A DNA stretch of 64,000 nucleotides from Arthrobacter sp. NEB 688 (GTDB lineage: Bacteria; Actinomycetota; Actinomycetes; Actinomycetales; Dermatophilaceae). Below, piece after piece: positions 34,935 through 42,988 of the stretch (position 1 is its first letter; each line of letters starts with the position of its first letter). The DNA lies in contig NZ_CP053707.1 of NCBI RefSeq assembly GCF_013201035.1, positions 496,001 through 560,000 of the forward strand, in the 5' to 3' direction. The position numbers and the translations under genes are program-made. Below the pieces are notes generated by a model that was not told where the DNA came from, did no database searches, and saw only the letters and a list, made by a program, of their open reading frames with translations.

Positions 34935-35540
34935 ATGCCAGAGGTGATCAAGGCCCGGCGAGCGGCGCTCGGGCTGAGCCAGGCCGACCTCGCCGCCCAG
35001 GTGGGCCTCGACAAGCGGCAGATCCGGCGGTACGAAGCGGGCGACGCCCAGCCGACCCTGTCCGCCGGCCGCCAGATCGCCCAGGCCCTTGGGATCACCC
35101 TTGACGAGCTGGCGGGCGCGCACTCACGACGCGTCGGCCTCTCGGGAGCCTGGTTCGCGGCGTGGGAGACCTGGAAGGACGGGCAACCCGTGTTCACCGC
35201 CCAGCCGGTGACGCTGCGCCAGCGAGGCGACCTCATCCAGATCCAGGCCGAGAACCGCGGCAACGTCACCGTGGCGGAGGGCGGCTACCTCTGGCGCGGT
35301 GAACTCCGGCTCTGGGACAACGAGGTTCTGATGGGTTGGTACGCCGCTGAGGACGAAGGCGTCCGTTCGCTCGGCACGCTGTTCTTCCGCGTGCACATGC
35401 ACGGCCAGCACATGGCCGGACGGTGGGTGGGCCAGTCCCACGACGGCCCGCTCTTGACAGGGGCCGCATCCATCGCCAAGTCCGAGGACGCCGCCACCTC
35501 GCAGCTTCGCGAACTACTCGAAGGGAGCGCAGCCAGTTGA
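34935..35540 (+). CDS. XRE-family regulator of the AICE
   Basis: A 201-residue protein with an N-terminal helix-turn-helix (RRAALGLSQADLAAQVGLDKRQIRRYEAG, about residues 8-36) and a C-terminal domain of about 110 residues with many Trp and Gly residues (GYLWRGELRLWDN), possibly a sensor or dimerisation part. The ATG at 34935 has AAGGAG 5 nt upstream. It is divergent from the transfer-replication operon and faces a cluster of repeated sites, so it most likely represses that operon. The stop overlaps the next gene (TTGA). Confidence 0.9.
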   Translation: MPEVIKARRAALGLSQADLAAQVGLDKRQIRRYEAGDAQPTLSAGRQIAQALGITLDELAGAHSRRVGLSGAWFAAWETWKDGQPVFTAQPVTLRQRGDLIQIQAENRGNVTVAEGGYLWRGELRLWDNEVLMGWYAAEDEGVRSLGTLFFRVHMHGQHMAGRWVGQSHDGPLLTGAASIAKSEDAATSQLRELLEGSAAS

Positions 35541-35866
35541 GCGACGTCGTCGAGGTCATCGTGACTGGCCCTCCAGACTTCATGCCCGGGCTCGTCGAAA
35601 CGCTTCTCGACGAACGCCTCATCGCGTGCGGACATCTCACTCCCATCGAGTCCACCTATCGCTGGCAAGGCGCGATTGAACACGCCTCCGAGGTTCGCGC
35701 CGCCATGCACACCACTAAAGGGCGCGTCGAAGCACTTCGCCAGCGCGTGCGGGGGCTCCACACCTACGACGTCCCATGCATCCTCGTGCTTCCCGTTCCA
35801 CGTGGGGACTGCGACTACCTCAACTGGGTGGACGAGGAGACGAGACCCGCACCAACTCGGCCGTGA
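35537..35866 (+). CDS. cutA: CutA-like divalent-ion tolerance protein
   Basis: A 109-residue protein of the CutA1 trimer family: VEVIVTGPPDF at the first strand, then a LLDERLIACGHLTPIESTYRW core and HTYDVPCILVLPV. The family is linked to metal tolerance, but the biochemical role is unsettled. It starts with TTG overlapping the XRE stop, so the two are coupled. A CutA gene next to the regulator of an integrated element is unusual and suggests a regulatory or sensing role in the element rather than housekeeping. Confidence 0.85.
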   Translation: MSDVVEVIVTGPPDFMPGLVETLLDERLIACGHLTPIESTYRWQGAIEHASEVRAAMHTTKGRVEALRQRVRGLHTYDVPCILVLPVPRGDCDYLNWVDEETRPAPTRP

Positions 35867-36125
35867 GCCTCCTCCCGGCAGCGATCACGCTCCGCACTTT
35901 CAACAGGGAGCCCTCGACGCCGGAATGCGTCGAGTTTTCCTGCGCGCCCAGAGACCTAACACCAGCGATTCGTCCGAGCTGTCTGGCAAGGTGGCGCATC
36001 TGGCTAGCGAGCACCCTGCAGACTCGCGCGCGCAGCGTTCTGGTGGGCAGGCAATACATCTCTGAACGCACACGACCGCCTGCTCAACGCTGGAGAATGG
36101 TCATGTCAATGAAGGAGCGCATTCG

Positions 36126-37904
36126 GTGATCTCGCCTGAGCCGAGAACTGCGATGTCAAACGATGACTCGACGCTGACGTCTTCCATCGATGAACCCGAC
36201 CCACTCGAAGATTCATTCATTGTTTTGCCGAACGAGCACCTCGTCACATTCTTCTTCAAGATGCCAACACCGCTTGGCTGGCCGACCAACAAACCCATAC
36301 GGCTAACCGAACTAGTTTCATGGCAGTTCCGAGATTTCGCCAAGGCTGCCCTCGAATCAGACGTTGAGTACCCAACTCCGCATCTATTCAGTTCATCTCT
36401 CTTGTTCCATGAGGTAGAAGAGGACGTCGTTGAATCGTCGTCACTAGCATCGATACTGCGCGCAGTAGACATTGGATTCCCCGTGAAGAAGGAAGAGCTT
36501 TCTGAGGTCGCCGATTCTGCACTGGGTGGCGGCGACGATGACAAGCTCGGCAAAGCGAGCATCGTCGAAGTTATTGTTCCACTCGGGGCAACCTTCCTCC
36601 TTAGACATTTTAATGCAGGGACCGCACCTCCCTCGATGCCCGATCTTGCAGACCCGCCCCAGGAGTTGATCAGTGACGCAATGGACGCGGCTATTGACGC
36701 TGTGCGAACGCTACAGTCGGCTCACGTCGCCGCGCTGAGGCAGCCGGTCAAGATGCTGTCAAGAGCGCAACTTCCCCTTCTCATTCCCTACGGTTTGCGC
36801 TCTGCAACTCAAAGTCCACCGGAAGGTGGAAAACTCGAGTTCATGCTGGCGAATGGTCGCGTAGACCAACTCGGCGTGACGGCAACTCTCACGGAGAGTC
36901 AGCAGTTAGCGATAATGCAAACACGAGACCATCCAGCCCGAGTTCGAGCGTACACGGATCTCTATAATCAAGCTAGCGTCGCCCTACACGTAGAAGGAAA
37001 CACTCGGGAATGCGTCATCATGATCGGCGCCGCCTCTGAAGTGTTTCTGAACATTCTAATGCTCCTGCTTCGCTGGGAGGAGGGGCAAACCCCCGAGCAA
37101 TGCGTGGCAAGCTGGAACGACTCCTTTGCCGTCCGGTTGCGCACGGAGTTGCCTCCAAAGCTGGGCGGCAATTGGTCAAATTCGGGGGAGGCTGCCTTCG
37201 CCAGATGGCACAAATCAACATATGGCGTTCGAAATCGAGTGGCGCACGCCGGCCATGAGCCCACCTTCGAAGAATGTATAGAGGCCATCGCAGCCCTTGA
37301 CAATCTTATCTCGGACATAGGTGCGCGCCTTACATCGGGCCAACGACTACGAAAGTACCCCAGGGTCTCAACGATGCTGTTTGGAAGCCGTCTCGCTCCT
37401 AGGCTGGTAAAGCTGCCCTGGCTCGTAGCACTGCAAGGGGACCCGACCGAAGTTCCTTGGATGATCACATCGGGAAGGTGGCTGGATACGCACTACCGCC
37501 TGATGCACGACGCAACGGATAAGCGAACTCCGGATCCGGCTGCTGCCGAACTGTTCTCTACATGGAACACCCCCAGCAGCGGACCCCAGAGTTGGTTCTT
37601 AGTGGATCGGGCGTCGGCACTCGCTGCCGAGGTTGAGGTCGACGCCACGCGAGTGCCGACGTCCGACTCTCTTCTCGCAGCTGAGGACCTGGGCCCAGAT
37701 ACGCCGCTTGAGCCTCCAGCAATCGTGGGCCACGACCGCACTGATGGCGATGTACTGCACGTCGGACCCTGGGTTGAGGCGTATCACCTTAATCACCTGC
37801 TGGGCGTGATGGTGGACGGCACCGATGCTGAGCAACCTTGGCCTCTAATGCCTAGAACGGCACCAGCGCCTACACGTCGCCGCAGCTCTCGACGCGGAAG
37901 TTAG
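36126..37904 (+). CDS. Large HEPN-motif protein, candidate defence gene
   Basis: A 592-residue protein of unknown family with much lower GC and different codon use from its surroundings, which signals recent transfer. No signal peptide is visible; the first 270 residues look like a mixed beta domain. Around residues 275-410 there is a helical block, including CVIMIGAASEVFLNILMLLL, and then a VRNRVAHAG segment that fits the R-x4-6-H motif of HEPN ribonucleases. Large HEPN proteins with extra N-terminal domains are frequent antiphage or abortive-infection genes. Start GTG 36126 has AAGGAG 8 nt upstream. The HEPN assignment is by motif only; the defence role is inference. Confidence 0.7.
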   Translation: MISPEPRTAMSNDDSTLTSSIDEPDPLEDSFIVLPNEHLVTFFFKMPTPLGWPTNKPIRLTELVSWQFRDFAKAALESDVEYPTPHLFSSSLLFHEVEEDVVESSSLASILRAVDIGFPVKKEELSEVADSALGGGDDDKLGKASIVEVIVPLGATFLLRHFNAGTAPPSMPDLADPPQELISDAMDAAIDAVRTLQSAHVAALRQPVKMLSRAQLPLLIPYGLRSATQSPPEGGKLEFMLANGRVDQLGVTATLTESQQLAIMQTRDHPARVRAYTDLYNQASVALHVEGNTRECVIMIGAASEVFLNILMLLLRWEEGQTPEQCVASWNDSFAVRLRTELPPKLGGNWSNSGEAAFARWHKSTYGVRNRVAHAGHEPTFEECIEAIAALDNLISDIGARLTSGQRLRKYPRVSTMLFGSRLAPRLVKLPWLVALQGDPTEVPWMITSGRWLDTHYRLMHDATDKRTPDPAAAELFSTWNTPSSGPQSWFLVDRASALAAEVEVDATRVPTSDSLLAAEDLGPDTPLEPPAIVGHDRTDGDVLHVGPWVEAYHLNHLLGVMVDGTDAEQPWPLMPRTAPAPTRRRSSRRGS

Positions 37905-38074
37905 CCAGGATCTGTGCGGCGAGGCTGAGGGGTCCGCGCTGCATGCCCCGTCCCCCAACGGACGACAGCCCATTCTCGGGGTGGATTAATCGCGAGGTGC
38001 TTTTGGCCTTCCTATGAATGAGTCGGACTGTATCGCCTATTGTCGGCCCCCTGTTGTGCGACAGCTGGCCACCA

Positions 38075-39484
38075 CTAGCTGTCCGTCTTGGCGGGCGGAC
38101 CCAGAAGGTAGGTCGTCGCACTTCCTTTTCGGCTGGGATCCCGGTGGATCTGCTGGGCCTCCATCATCTTCTCGAAAGTCCTCTTCATCTTATTTTCGGA
38201 TCCTTCGCCCGTGAGTTCCCGCGCCTTTGAGTTGTTGATTTCGTCGTTGTTCTGAAGGTACTCAATAATCTGCTCTTCATAGGAGGCCAACCGCTCGTGC
38301 CTAATGTAGGCGACGATCTTATTGCCCTCTTCCACGAGCTGCGGCGGCTTGAGTCCGATCTCTCGCATCTTCTGAAAGGCAGTATTCAAGCCTTCTCCAA
38401 CATCCTTGTTCGGTGGATCTGGAAACTTATTAATAAGCCGCACAACTTTTCCATTTCGCGCAAACTGCTCGTCAAGGAAGTTGCTTTCGGTCACGTGGCC
38501 CGGAAACTTGCCTGGGCTGTCAACCTCAATCCGGTTGTCAAAGATCCGGATCTGGATGTCAGTGGCAATTGAGTAGTCGCGGTGAAGTACCGCGTTGGTG
38601 ACGATTTCGTGCAACGTCTCTGGCGGATATGCCACAGGCTGCAGGCCTGAGGGGGTTTGCACTGTGTGACCTTCAACAATTTCTATGACCTTCGCAACCG
38701 CTTTTCTGATTAGGTCGGTGAGTGATCCCTCGATGGTGATCGGGTCACCGTCCATCTGATCACGATGCCCCTCGGCCTTCGCTGACTTGTAGCGCAGGAT
38801 CTTAATTGCCGATCGTTTTGGAAGCACGACCTGAGGTTCATCAGCGAACAGCAGTACCGCCGCGACAGTAGGGGATCCATCGATGATTAGTCGCTGGCTC
38901 CTTAACCAAGGTTCCGCCTCTGACACGGGGACAGCCTCAACAACAAACGTTGTAACCGTAAGCGAATCGGAAACAGTCTCGATTGGGAGGTCCTTTATGG
39001 GCATGTCCTCGTAAGTTGCCAAGCCCTTGTCCAGACGGAGACGCTCGACTTCTTCGTGTGAATTCACCTTAACTGGCAACCGCTGGGCGCTGACTCGGAT
39101 GTATATGGACCCGTCAGTTGTTGTTAGGATCTGACGCGACTTCTCCACAACAAGGTGCATCACAAATCCAGGTACGCCAGGGCCCCGCAAGAACTGGATA
39201 CCCAGTGTGTCATCCCCCTGGAATAAGTCGTGCAGGACCTGCACATGACCATTGGCGTCCTCTACGCTTGAAAAGCCACGCCACTTGCGCTGTCCCGCAT
39301 CGATCTCGTCGACGCCGACATACAACTCGCCTCCAGCAGCGTTTCCAAATGCAGTCACGTGCACCCCGAGCTTCACTGGAGTGATCTCGATCGCCTTCAG
39401 ATCAAGGAAATGCGATTCTTGAAGGGCGAGGACCCTAGCAACGGCGTCCGCATCTACATCGACGACGCCCAAATCCCGGATCAT
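38075..39484 (-). CDS. AlbA_2 (Schlafen-like) / HATPase protein, candidate defence or regulatory gene
   Basis: A 469-residue protein with an N-terminal AlbA_2-type domain (ESHFLDLKAIEITPVKLGVHVTAFGNAAGGELYVGVD style, about 25-130), a central region, an HATPase_c_4 ATP-binding part (PPETLHEIVTNAVLHRDYS and the DSPGKFP box, about 290-400) and a C-terminal winged helix (YLQNNDEINNSKARELTG). This is the RecG-like/AlbA_2 architecture found widely on mobile elements. ATG 39484 was chosen; an upstream TTG is possible. GC is low compared with the AICE core. It converges with the HEPN gene, so they are separate units of the same cargo block. Confidence 0.82.
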   Translation of the reverse strand: MIRDLGVVDVDADAVARVLALQESHFLDLKAIEITPVKLGVHVTAFGNAAGGELYVGVDEIDAGQRKWRGFSSVEDANGHVQVLHDLFQGDDTLGIQFLRGPGVPGFVMHLVVEKSRQILTTTDGSIYIRVSAQRLPVKVNSHEEVERLRLDKGLATYEDMPIKDLPIETVSDSLTVTTFVVEAVPVSEAEPWLRSQRLIIDGSPTVAAVLLFADEPQVVLPKRSAIKILRYKSAKAEGHRDQMDGDPITIEGSLTDLIRKAVAKVIEIVEGHTVQTPSGLQPVAYPPETLHEIVTNAVLHRDYSIATDIQIRIFDNRIEVDSPGKFPGHVTESNFLDEQFARNGKVVRLINKFPDPPNKDVGEGLNTAFQKMREIGLKPPQLVEEGNKIVAYIRHERLASYEEQIIEYLQNNDEINNSKARELTGEGSENKMKRTFEKMMEAQQIHRDPSRKGSATTYLLGPPAKTDS

Positions 39485-39864
39485 GTGTAACAACTCCAAT
39501 CATGAGCGAATCTGCATTGCGGTGGTGTCGCCACCATAGTCTGGCCATGCACCGAATGCCTCCAACGCCACCGCCTCCGCGCTGGCCCAAGACAGCGCGT
39601 CCCTTGCGCTGCTTCCGCGCAGTTGCGCATCGTGAGGACTTTCTCTACTGACTCAAGGCGGCGCTCCGCGCCGCGGCACAGCTCGGCGGCGGGGCCCCGC
39701 GCCAGGGACCCCCGCGCTGCGGGCGCTTCGCGCCCTCCGCGCACCCCCGTCGCACCCCACCCCCTCGCCGCGCGAACTAGTCACCAGGTGGAGACAAGCC
39801 CCCCTAAGCGTCATGGACCGGCGACCCACTCCCCCGCCGGGTCCCCGCGTGCCATGATCCGCCC
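39485..39864. other. Intergenic region in AICE cargo
   Basis: About 380 nt. The first 150 have the lower GC of the cargo; the rest is very GC-rich with short hairpins (for example GGGCGCTTCGCGCCC near 39720). No gene is supported. The GC-rich part may be an origin or transfer site, but this is not shown. Confidence 0.4.
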
Positions 39865-40293
39865 GTGGCCCTGACCTTCGACGAACCCTCCGACGTCACC
39901 GAGAAGGAGTGTGACCAGTGCGGCGCCGGTTACACACTCGTGAAGTCCCTCATCAACGACGAGGATGGAGCGCACGCCGTCGCCTTCTCGGCTCTGCACC
40001 ACCACGACGGACAGCACGAAGCATGGATCGACGCGATCCTGGGCAGCTTCGGGGACGACTTCGACGACCATGTCACCTTCGGCTGCCGAGTCGGGCCGCT
40101 TGACAGCTCGCCCGAGCCCGCGGCCACGGCCGTCCAAGCCGCCGCCCCTTACAGCGACCGACCGATCTGGGGACGCAAGCTCAGCCGGGACCAGGCACTG
40201 CAGCACGACCGCATCAACGACTTCTGGCAGGTCGTCGACTTCCTGCTCGAACACGAGCCCACCGTTCACACCCACGTCTACGCCCGGCTCTGA
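39865..40293 (+). CDS. Hypothetical small protein with CxxC
   Basis: A 142-residue acidic cytoplasmic protein. A CDQCG motif near residue 17 could hold half of a zinc site. Otherwise the protein has no known domain; it includes LHHHDGQHEAWIDAILGSFGDDFDD and a GRKLSRDQALQHDRINDFWQ segment. The start is GTG 39865 with a weak upstream site. It lies near the right end of the AICE, where accessory genes are common, and seems monocistronic. Confidence 0.65.
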   Translation: MALTFDEPSDVTEKECDQCGAGYTLVKSLINDEDGAHAVAFSALHHHDGQHEAWIDAILGSFGDDFDDHVTFGCRVGPLDSSPEPAATAVQAAAPYSDRPIWGRKLSRDQALQHDRINDFWQVVDFLLEHEPTVHTHVYARL

Positions 40294-40573
40294 TCCCAGA
40301 CCGACGTCGGCGCACCACTCCCGCCGCCGATCCTCCGCTTCACTCTCCGCCGGCCTCCGGGCCGCATCAAGGGCGCTACGCGTCGCTGCGCGATGACCTA
40401 CGGCCACCCTTGACCCGTCCTCTCCGGCCGGCTCCCCTGCTCCGCTACGGATCGGTGGCTCTCCCTGCCCGCGTGCCCAATCGTGCCCAATCAGCCTCCA
40501 GAACGCACCAAACAGGCACCACCAAAGCCGCTGCAGCCGTGCGTGATCGCAGCCCGGAAAGACCCCTCGGCGC
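40294..40573. other. AICE right-end non-coding DNA
   Basis: About 280 nt between the last element gene and attR. Contains short inverted GC-rich sequences (for example around 40360-40400). No gene is supported. Confidence 0.4.
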
Positions 40574-40617
40574 GCTTCCCAAGCTGGACACGCGGGTTCG
40601 ATTCCCGTCATCGGCTC
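40574..40617. repeat. attR, 44-bp att core
   Basis: Exact copy of 29157-29200; only the 3' half of a tRNA is present, so it is not a functional tRNA gene. Confidence 0.93.
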
Positions 40618-40619
40618 AG

Positions 40620-40664
40620 AACGCAGGAACCCCCCGACACGCTTTTCGTCGGGGTTCCTGCGTT
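40620..40664. terminator. Hairpin just outside attR
   Basis: 14-bp perfect outer stem (AACGCAGGAACCCC at 40620-40633 and its complement at 40651-40664) with an inner loop containing CTTTTCGTC. Probably the original terminator of tRNA-Gly before integration. Confidence 0.65.
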
Positions 40665-40677
40665 TGACCGCGACAAC

Positions 40678-40793
40678 CCCGCACGTGCGGGCTTTCCGTC
40701 GGCGGGGTCAGCGCCCGACAGCGGTAACCCCGCACGTGCGGGCTTTTCGTCGGCGTGGTCAGCGCCTGACCGCGATAACCCCGCACGTGCGGG
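40678..40793. repeat. Three tandem 51-nt hairpin repeats
   Basis: CCCGCACGTGCGGG at 40678-40691, 40729-40742 and 40780-40793, each preceded by ACCGCGAyAA-like sequence; the first two are followed by GCTTTyCGTCGG. Each forms a 14-nt perfect palindrome; the set lies between attR and dacB. Confidence 0.8.
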
Positions 40794-40916
40794 GGTTCGC
40801 GCGACGCGCCGCCCGCCGGGTCGACAGGACACATCCCGACCCGGCGGGTTAGCCTCCTCCGGACCGCGGCGCAGGGGCTCGCGGCCGCCCCTGACCCACG
40901 TCCGATGGAGAGCGCG

Positions 40917-42227
40917 ATGCGCACCGTCCCCCGCCCCACCCGGCTGATCGCCGCCACGACCCTCGGCCTGGCCCTCGTCGCTGCGCCCGTCGCGCCCACC
41001 GTCGCGGCGCCCCTCCCCGGCGCCGGCGCCGGAGCCCAGACCGCCGCCTCGGCCCCGTCCCTCGCGAGCGCCTACGCCTGGACCGACGCCGACCTGCGCA
41101 TCCAGCGGGCCCTGGCCAACCGCGTGACGACCTCCGCGTTCGGCACCTCGTTCTCCGGCACGGTCATCGACGCCTCCTCGAACGTCCGGGTCTGGTCGAA
41201 GAACGCGACGTCCGAGAAGCTGCCCGCCTCGACGACCAAGCTCGTGACGGCGCACAACGCGCTGACCGTCCTCGGGCCGCGGTGGCGCTTCCGGACGAGC
41301 GTGCGCCAGGGCACGGCCTCGGACCGCGTCGTCATCCAGTCCGGGGGCGACCCGATGCTCACCAGCAGCGCGCTCGACCGGATGGCGGCCACGACGGCGA
41401 GCACCCTCAAGGCCCGCGGCACGAGGACGGTCAAGGTGTACGTCGACGACGACATCTTCCCCAAGCCCTCGCTCGCCACCGGGTGGAAGTCGAGCTACGT
41501 CCCCGACTCGGTGACGCCGATCCGGGCGCTCGTGCGCGACCAGCGCGACGTGTCCGACACGAGCGCCGACGCCGGCACCTACTTCGCCTCGCGCCTCAAG
41601 GCCCGCGGCATCTCGAGCGTGCGGTACTGGGGTCGCGAGAACGTCCGCGGGGGCTCGCCGACCCTCGCCACGAGCGACGGCTGGTACCTCTCGGCGATCG
41701 TCGGCCGGATGCTCCTCGACAGCGACAACGACATCGCCGAGATGCTGCACCGGCAGGTCGCTCGCGGCGTCGGCGAGCCGACGACCTGGACCGGCGCCCG
41801 CACGGCGCAGGCGCGGACCCTCTCGCGGGCCGGCCTGTCGGTCGGGGCCCTGTACGACGGCTCGGGCCTCTCGCGCTCGGACCGCATCAGCTCCCTGCAG
41901 CTGGCGACGATCATGGACCGCGGCGTCGACCGGTCGTACGCAGCGCTGGAGCCGATGCGCAGCACGAGCAGCCTCCCGACCGCCGGCCGCACCGGCACCC
42001 TCGCGACGAAGTACGACCGCTTCGTCACGAGCCGCTCGCGCTGCGCGGTCGGCAAGGTCTGGGCCAAGACCGGCACCCTGGGCGACGTCGCGTCGATGGC
42101 CGGCTACACCTACGGCACCGACGGCCGGATGAAGGTCTTCGCGTTCGTCGTCAACGGCCGCCAGTCGACGACCACCCTCAAGCAGAGCCTCGACATGCTC
42201 GCCGCGACGGTCAACGGCTGCTACTGA
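40917..42227 (+). CDS. dacB: D-alanyl-D-alanine carboxypeptidase/endopeptidase (PBP4/DacB type)
   Basis: A 436-residue exported class C penicillin-binding protein that trims or cleaves peptidoglycan peptides. It has a signal sequence (residues 1-31, ending AAP) and the three motifs STTK (Ser105-Lys108), SDN (269-271) and KTG (384-386). Between the first two lies the large insert characteristic of PBP4. ATG 40917 is preferred over ATG 40905 because GGAGAG precedes it at a proper distance. It is monocistronic, just outside the right end of the integrated element and behind three tandem hairpins. Confidence 0.94.
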   Translation: MRTVPRPTRLIAATTLGLALVAAPVAPTVAAPLPGAGAGAQTAASAPSLASAYAWTDADLRIQRALANRVTTSAFGTSFSGTVIDASSNVRVWSKNATSEKLPASTTKLVTAHNALTVLGPRWRFRTSVRQGTASDRVVIQSGGDPMLTSSALDRMAATTASTLKARGTRTVKVYVDDDIFPKPSLATGWKSSYVPDSVTPIRALVRDQRDVSDTSADAGTYFASRLKARGISSVRYWGRENVRGGSPTLATSDGWYLSAIVGRMLLDSDNDIAEMLHRQVARGVGEPTTWTGARTAQARTLSRAGLSVGALYDGSGLSRSDRISSLQLATIMDRGVDRSYAALEPMRSTSSLPTAGRTGTLATKYDRFVTSRSRCAVGKVWAKTGTLGDVASMAGYTYGTDGRMKVFAFVVNGRQSTTTLKQSLDMLAATVNGCY

Positions 42228-42246
42228 CGCCGCCCGCCGCGGCCGG

Positions 42247-42780
42247 TCAGCTGGGGACGACCCAGCCCAGCACGGTGACGATGCCGATGACGGCGCACAC
42301 GACGAACAGCGCCGCGAGGATCCAGCCGATGACCTGGGCGCCGTCGACGCCGCCGGCCTCGTCCGCCGCGTCGTCGGCGGGGGCGGTCAGCTCGCCGGGG
42401 CGCACGAGCGGCTCGGGCGGCGCGTCGAGCTTCGGGTCGGCGACGAGGGCCTTGGTGCGCAGCGCCTCGATGCGGGGCGCGCGCGGCTCCTCGCGCACCG
42501 GCTCGGGCAGGGCGCGCCACATCGTGACGAAGTCGTCGCCGGACTGCTCGCGCCACGCGGCGACCGCGTCGTCGGCCTCGGGGCCCTTGACCCCGGCGGC
42601 GAACCAGATGGCCCCGGCGCGGGGCAGGTCGCCCATCCCGTGCAGGACGTGACCGAGGACGCGCAGGACCTCGGGGTCGGCGTCGGACTCGGCGTGCTCG
42701 AGCAGCAGGTCACGGGCCTTCCACGCGCGGCCGTCGTCGACGAGCCGGCGGGCCTCGGCGAGGACGTCCGTGGTGCTCAC
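42247..42780 (-). CDS. DUF6584-like TPR-type protein with C-terminal membrane helix
   Basis: A 177-residue protein. The N-terminal 90 residues are helical with a TPR-like pattern ([29 protein letters not shown]), matching the DUF6584 family as I know it. The C terminus has one strong transmembrane helix ([25 protein letters not shown]). Function is unknown; a scaffold at the membrane is conceivable. The start GTG 42780 gives the [12 protein letters not shown] terminus usual in the family. It is convergent with dacB and divergent from the acyl-CoA dehydrogenase. Confidence 0.78.
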   Translation of the reverse strand: MSTTDVLAEARRLVDDGRAWKARDLLLEHAESDADPEVLRVLGHVLHGMGDLPRAGAIWFAAGVKGPEADDAVAAWREQSGDDFVTMWRALPEPVREEPRAPRIEALRTKALVADPKLDAPPEPLVRPGELTAPADDAADEAGGVDGAQVIGWILAALFVVCAVIGIVTVLGWVVPS

Positions 42781-42946
42781 GCTCCCGAGTATGCCCCGCC
42801 GGGGGCCGGCGCCGGGGCCGCCGCGCGCGGAGCCCGGCAGGTGGGACGAGGTGTCGCGGCGCGCCCGGCCGACCGCGCCGGGCAGGGGGCCGAACGGCTG
42901 CCGCGGGCCCCGGTGGTTGCGCCGGTTACCCGCTGGTAGCACACTG

Positions 42947-42962
42947 GTGAGCAAGCGCTCAC
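42947..42962. promoter_or_regulatory. Putative fatty-acid regulon operator (fadE side)
   Basis: GTGAGCAAGCGCTCAC, 6-bp perfect arms. It lies 27 nt before the acyl-CoA dehydrogenase start and matches 17773-17790 upstream of the etfD-like gene. Confidence 0.65.
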
Positions 42963-42988
42963 TTTGCGATCTCTCCGGGAGGACCACC

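Larger units (their letters stand above)
29157..40617. mobile_element. Actinomycete integrative and conjugative element (AICE), pSAM2-like
   Basis: An integrated element of about 11.4 kb bounded by a 44-bp perfect direct repeat, attL 29157-29200 (within tRNA-Gly) and attR 40574-40617. It contains Int and Xis next to attL, a RepSA-like initiator, an FtsK-like TraSA/TraB translocase, an XRE regulator and cargo, the standard AICE layout. The tRNA remains complete at the left end. All core genes look intact, so excision may still be possible. Cargo at 36.1-39.5 kb has lower GC than the rest. Confidence 0.93.

Noticed and set aside
40574-40617. Second tRNA-Gly gene
   Set aside because: Only the 3' half is present; it is the attR copy of the integration core.
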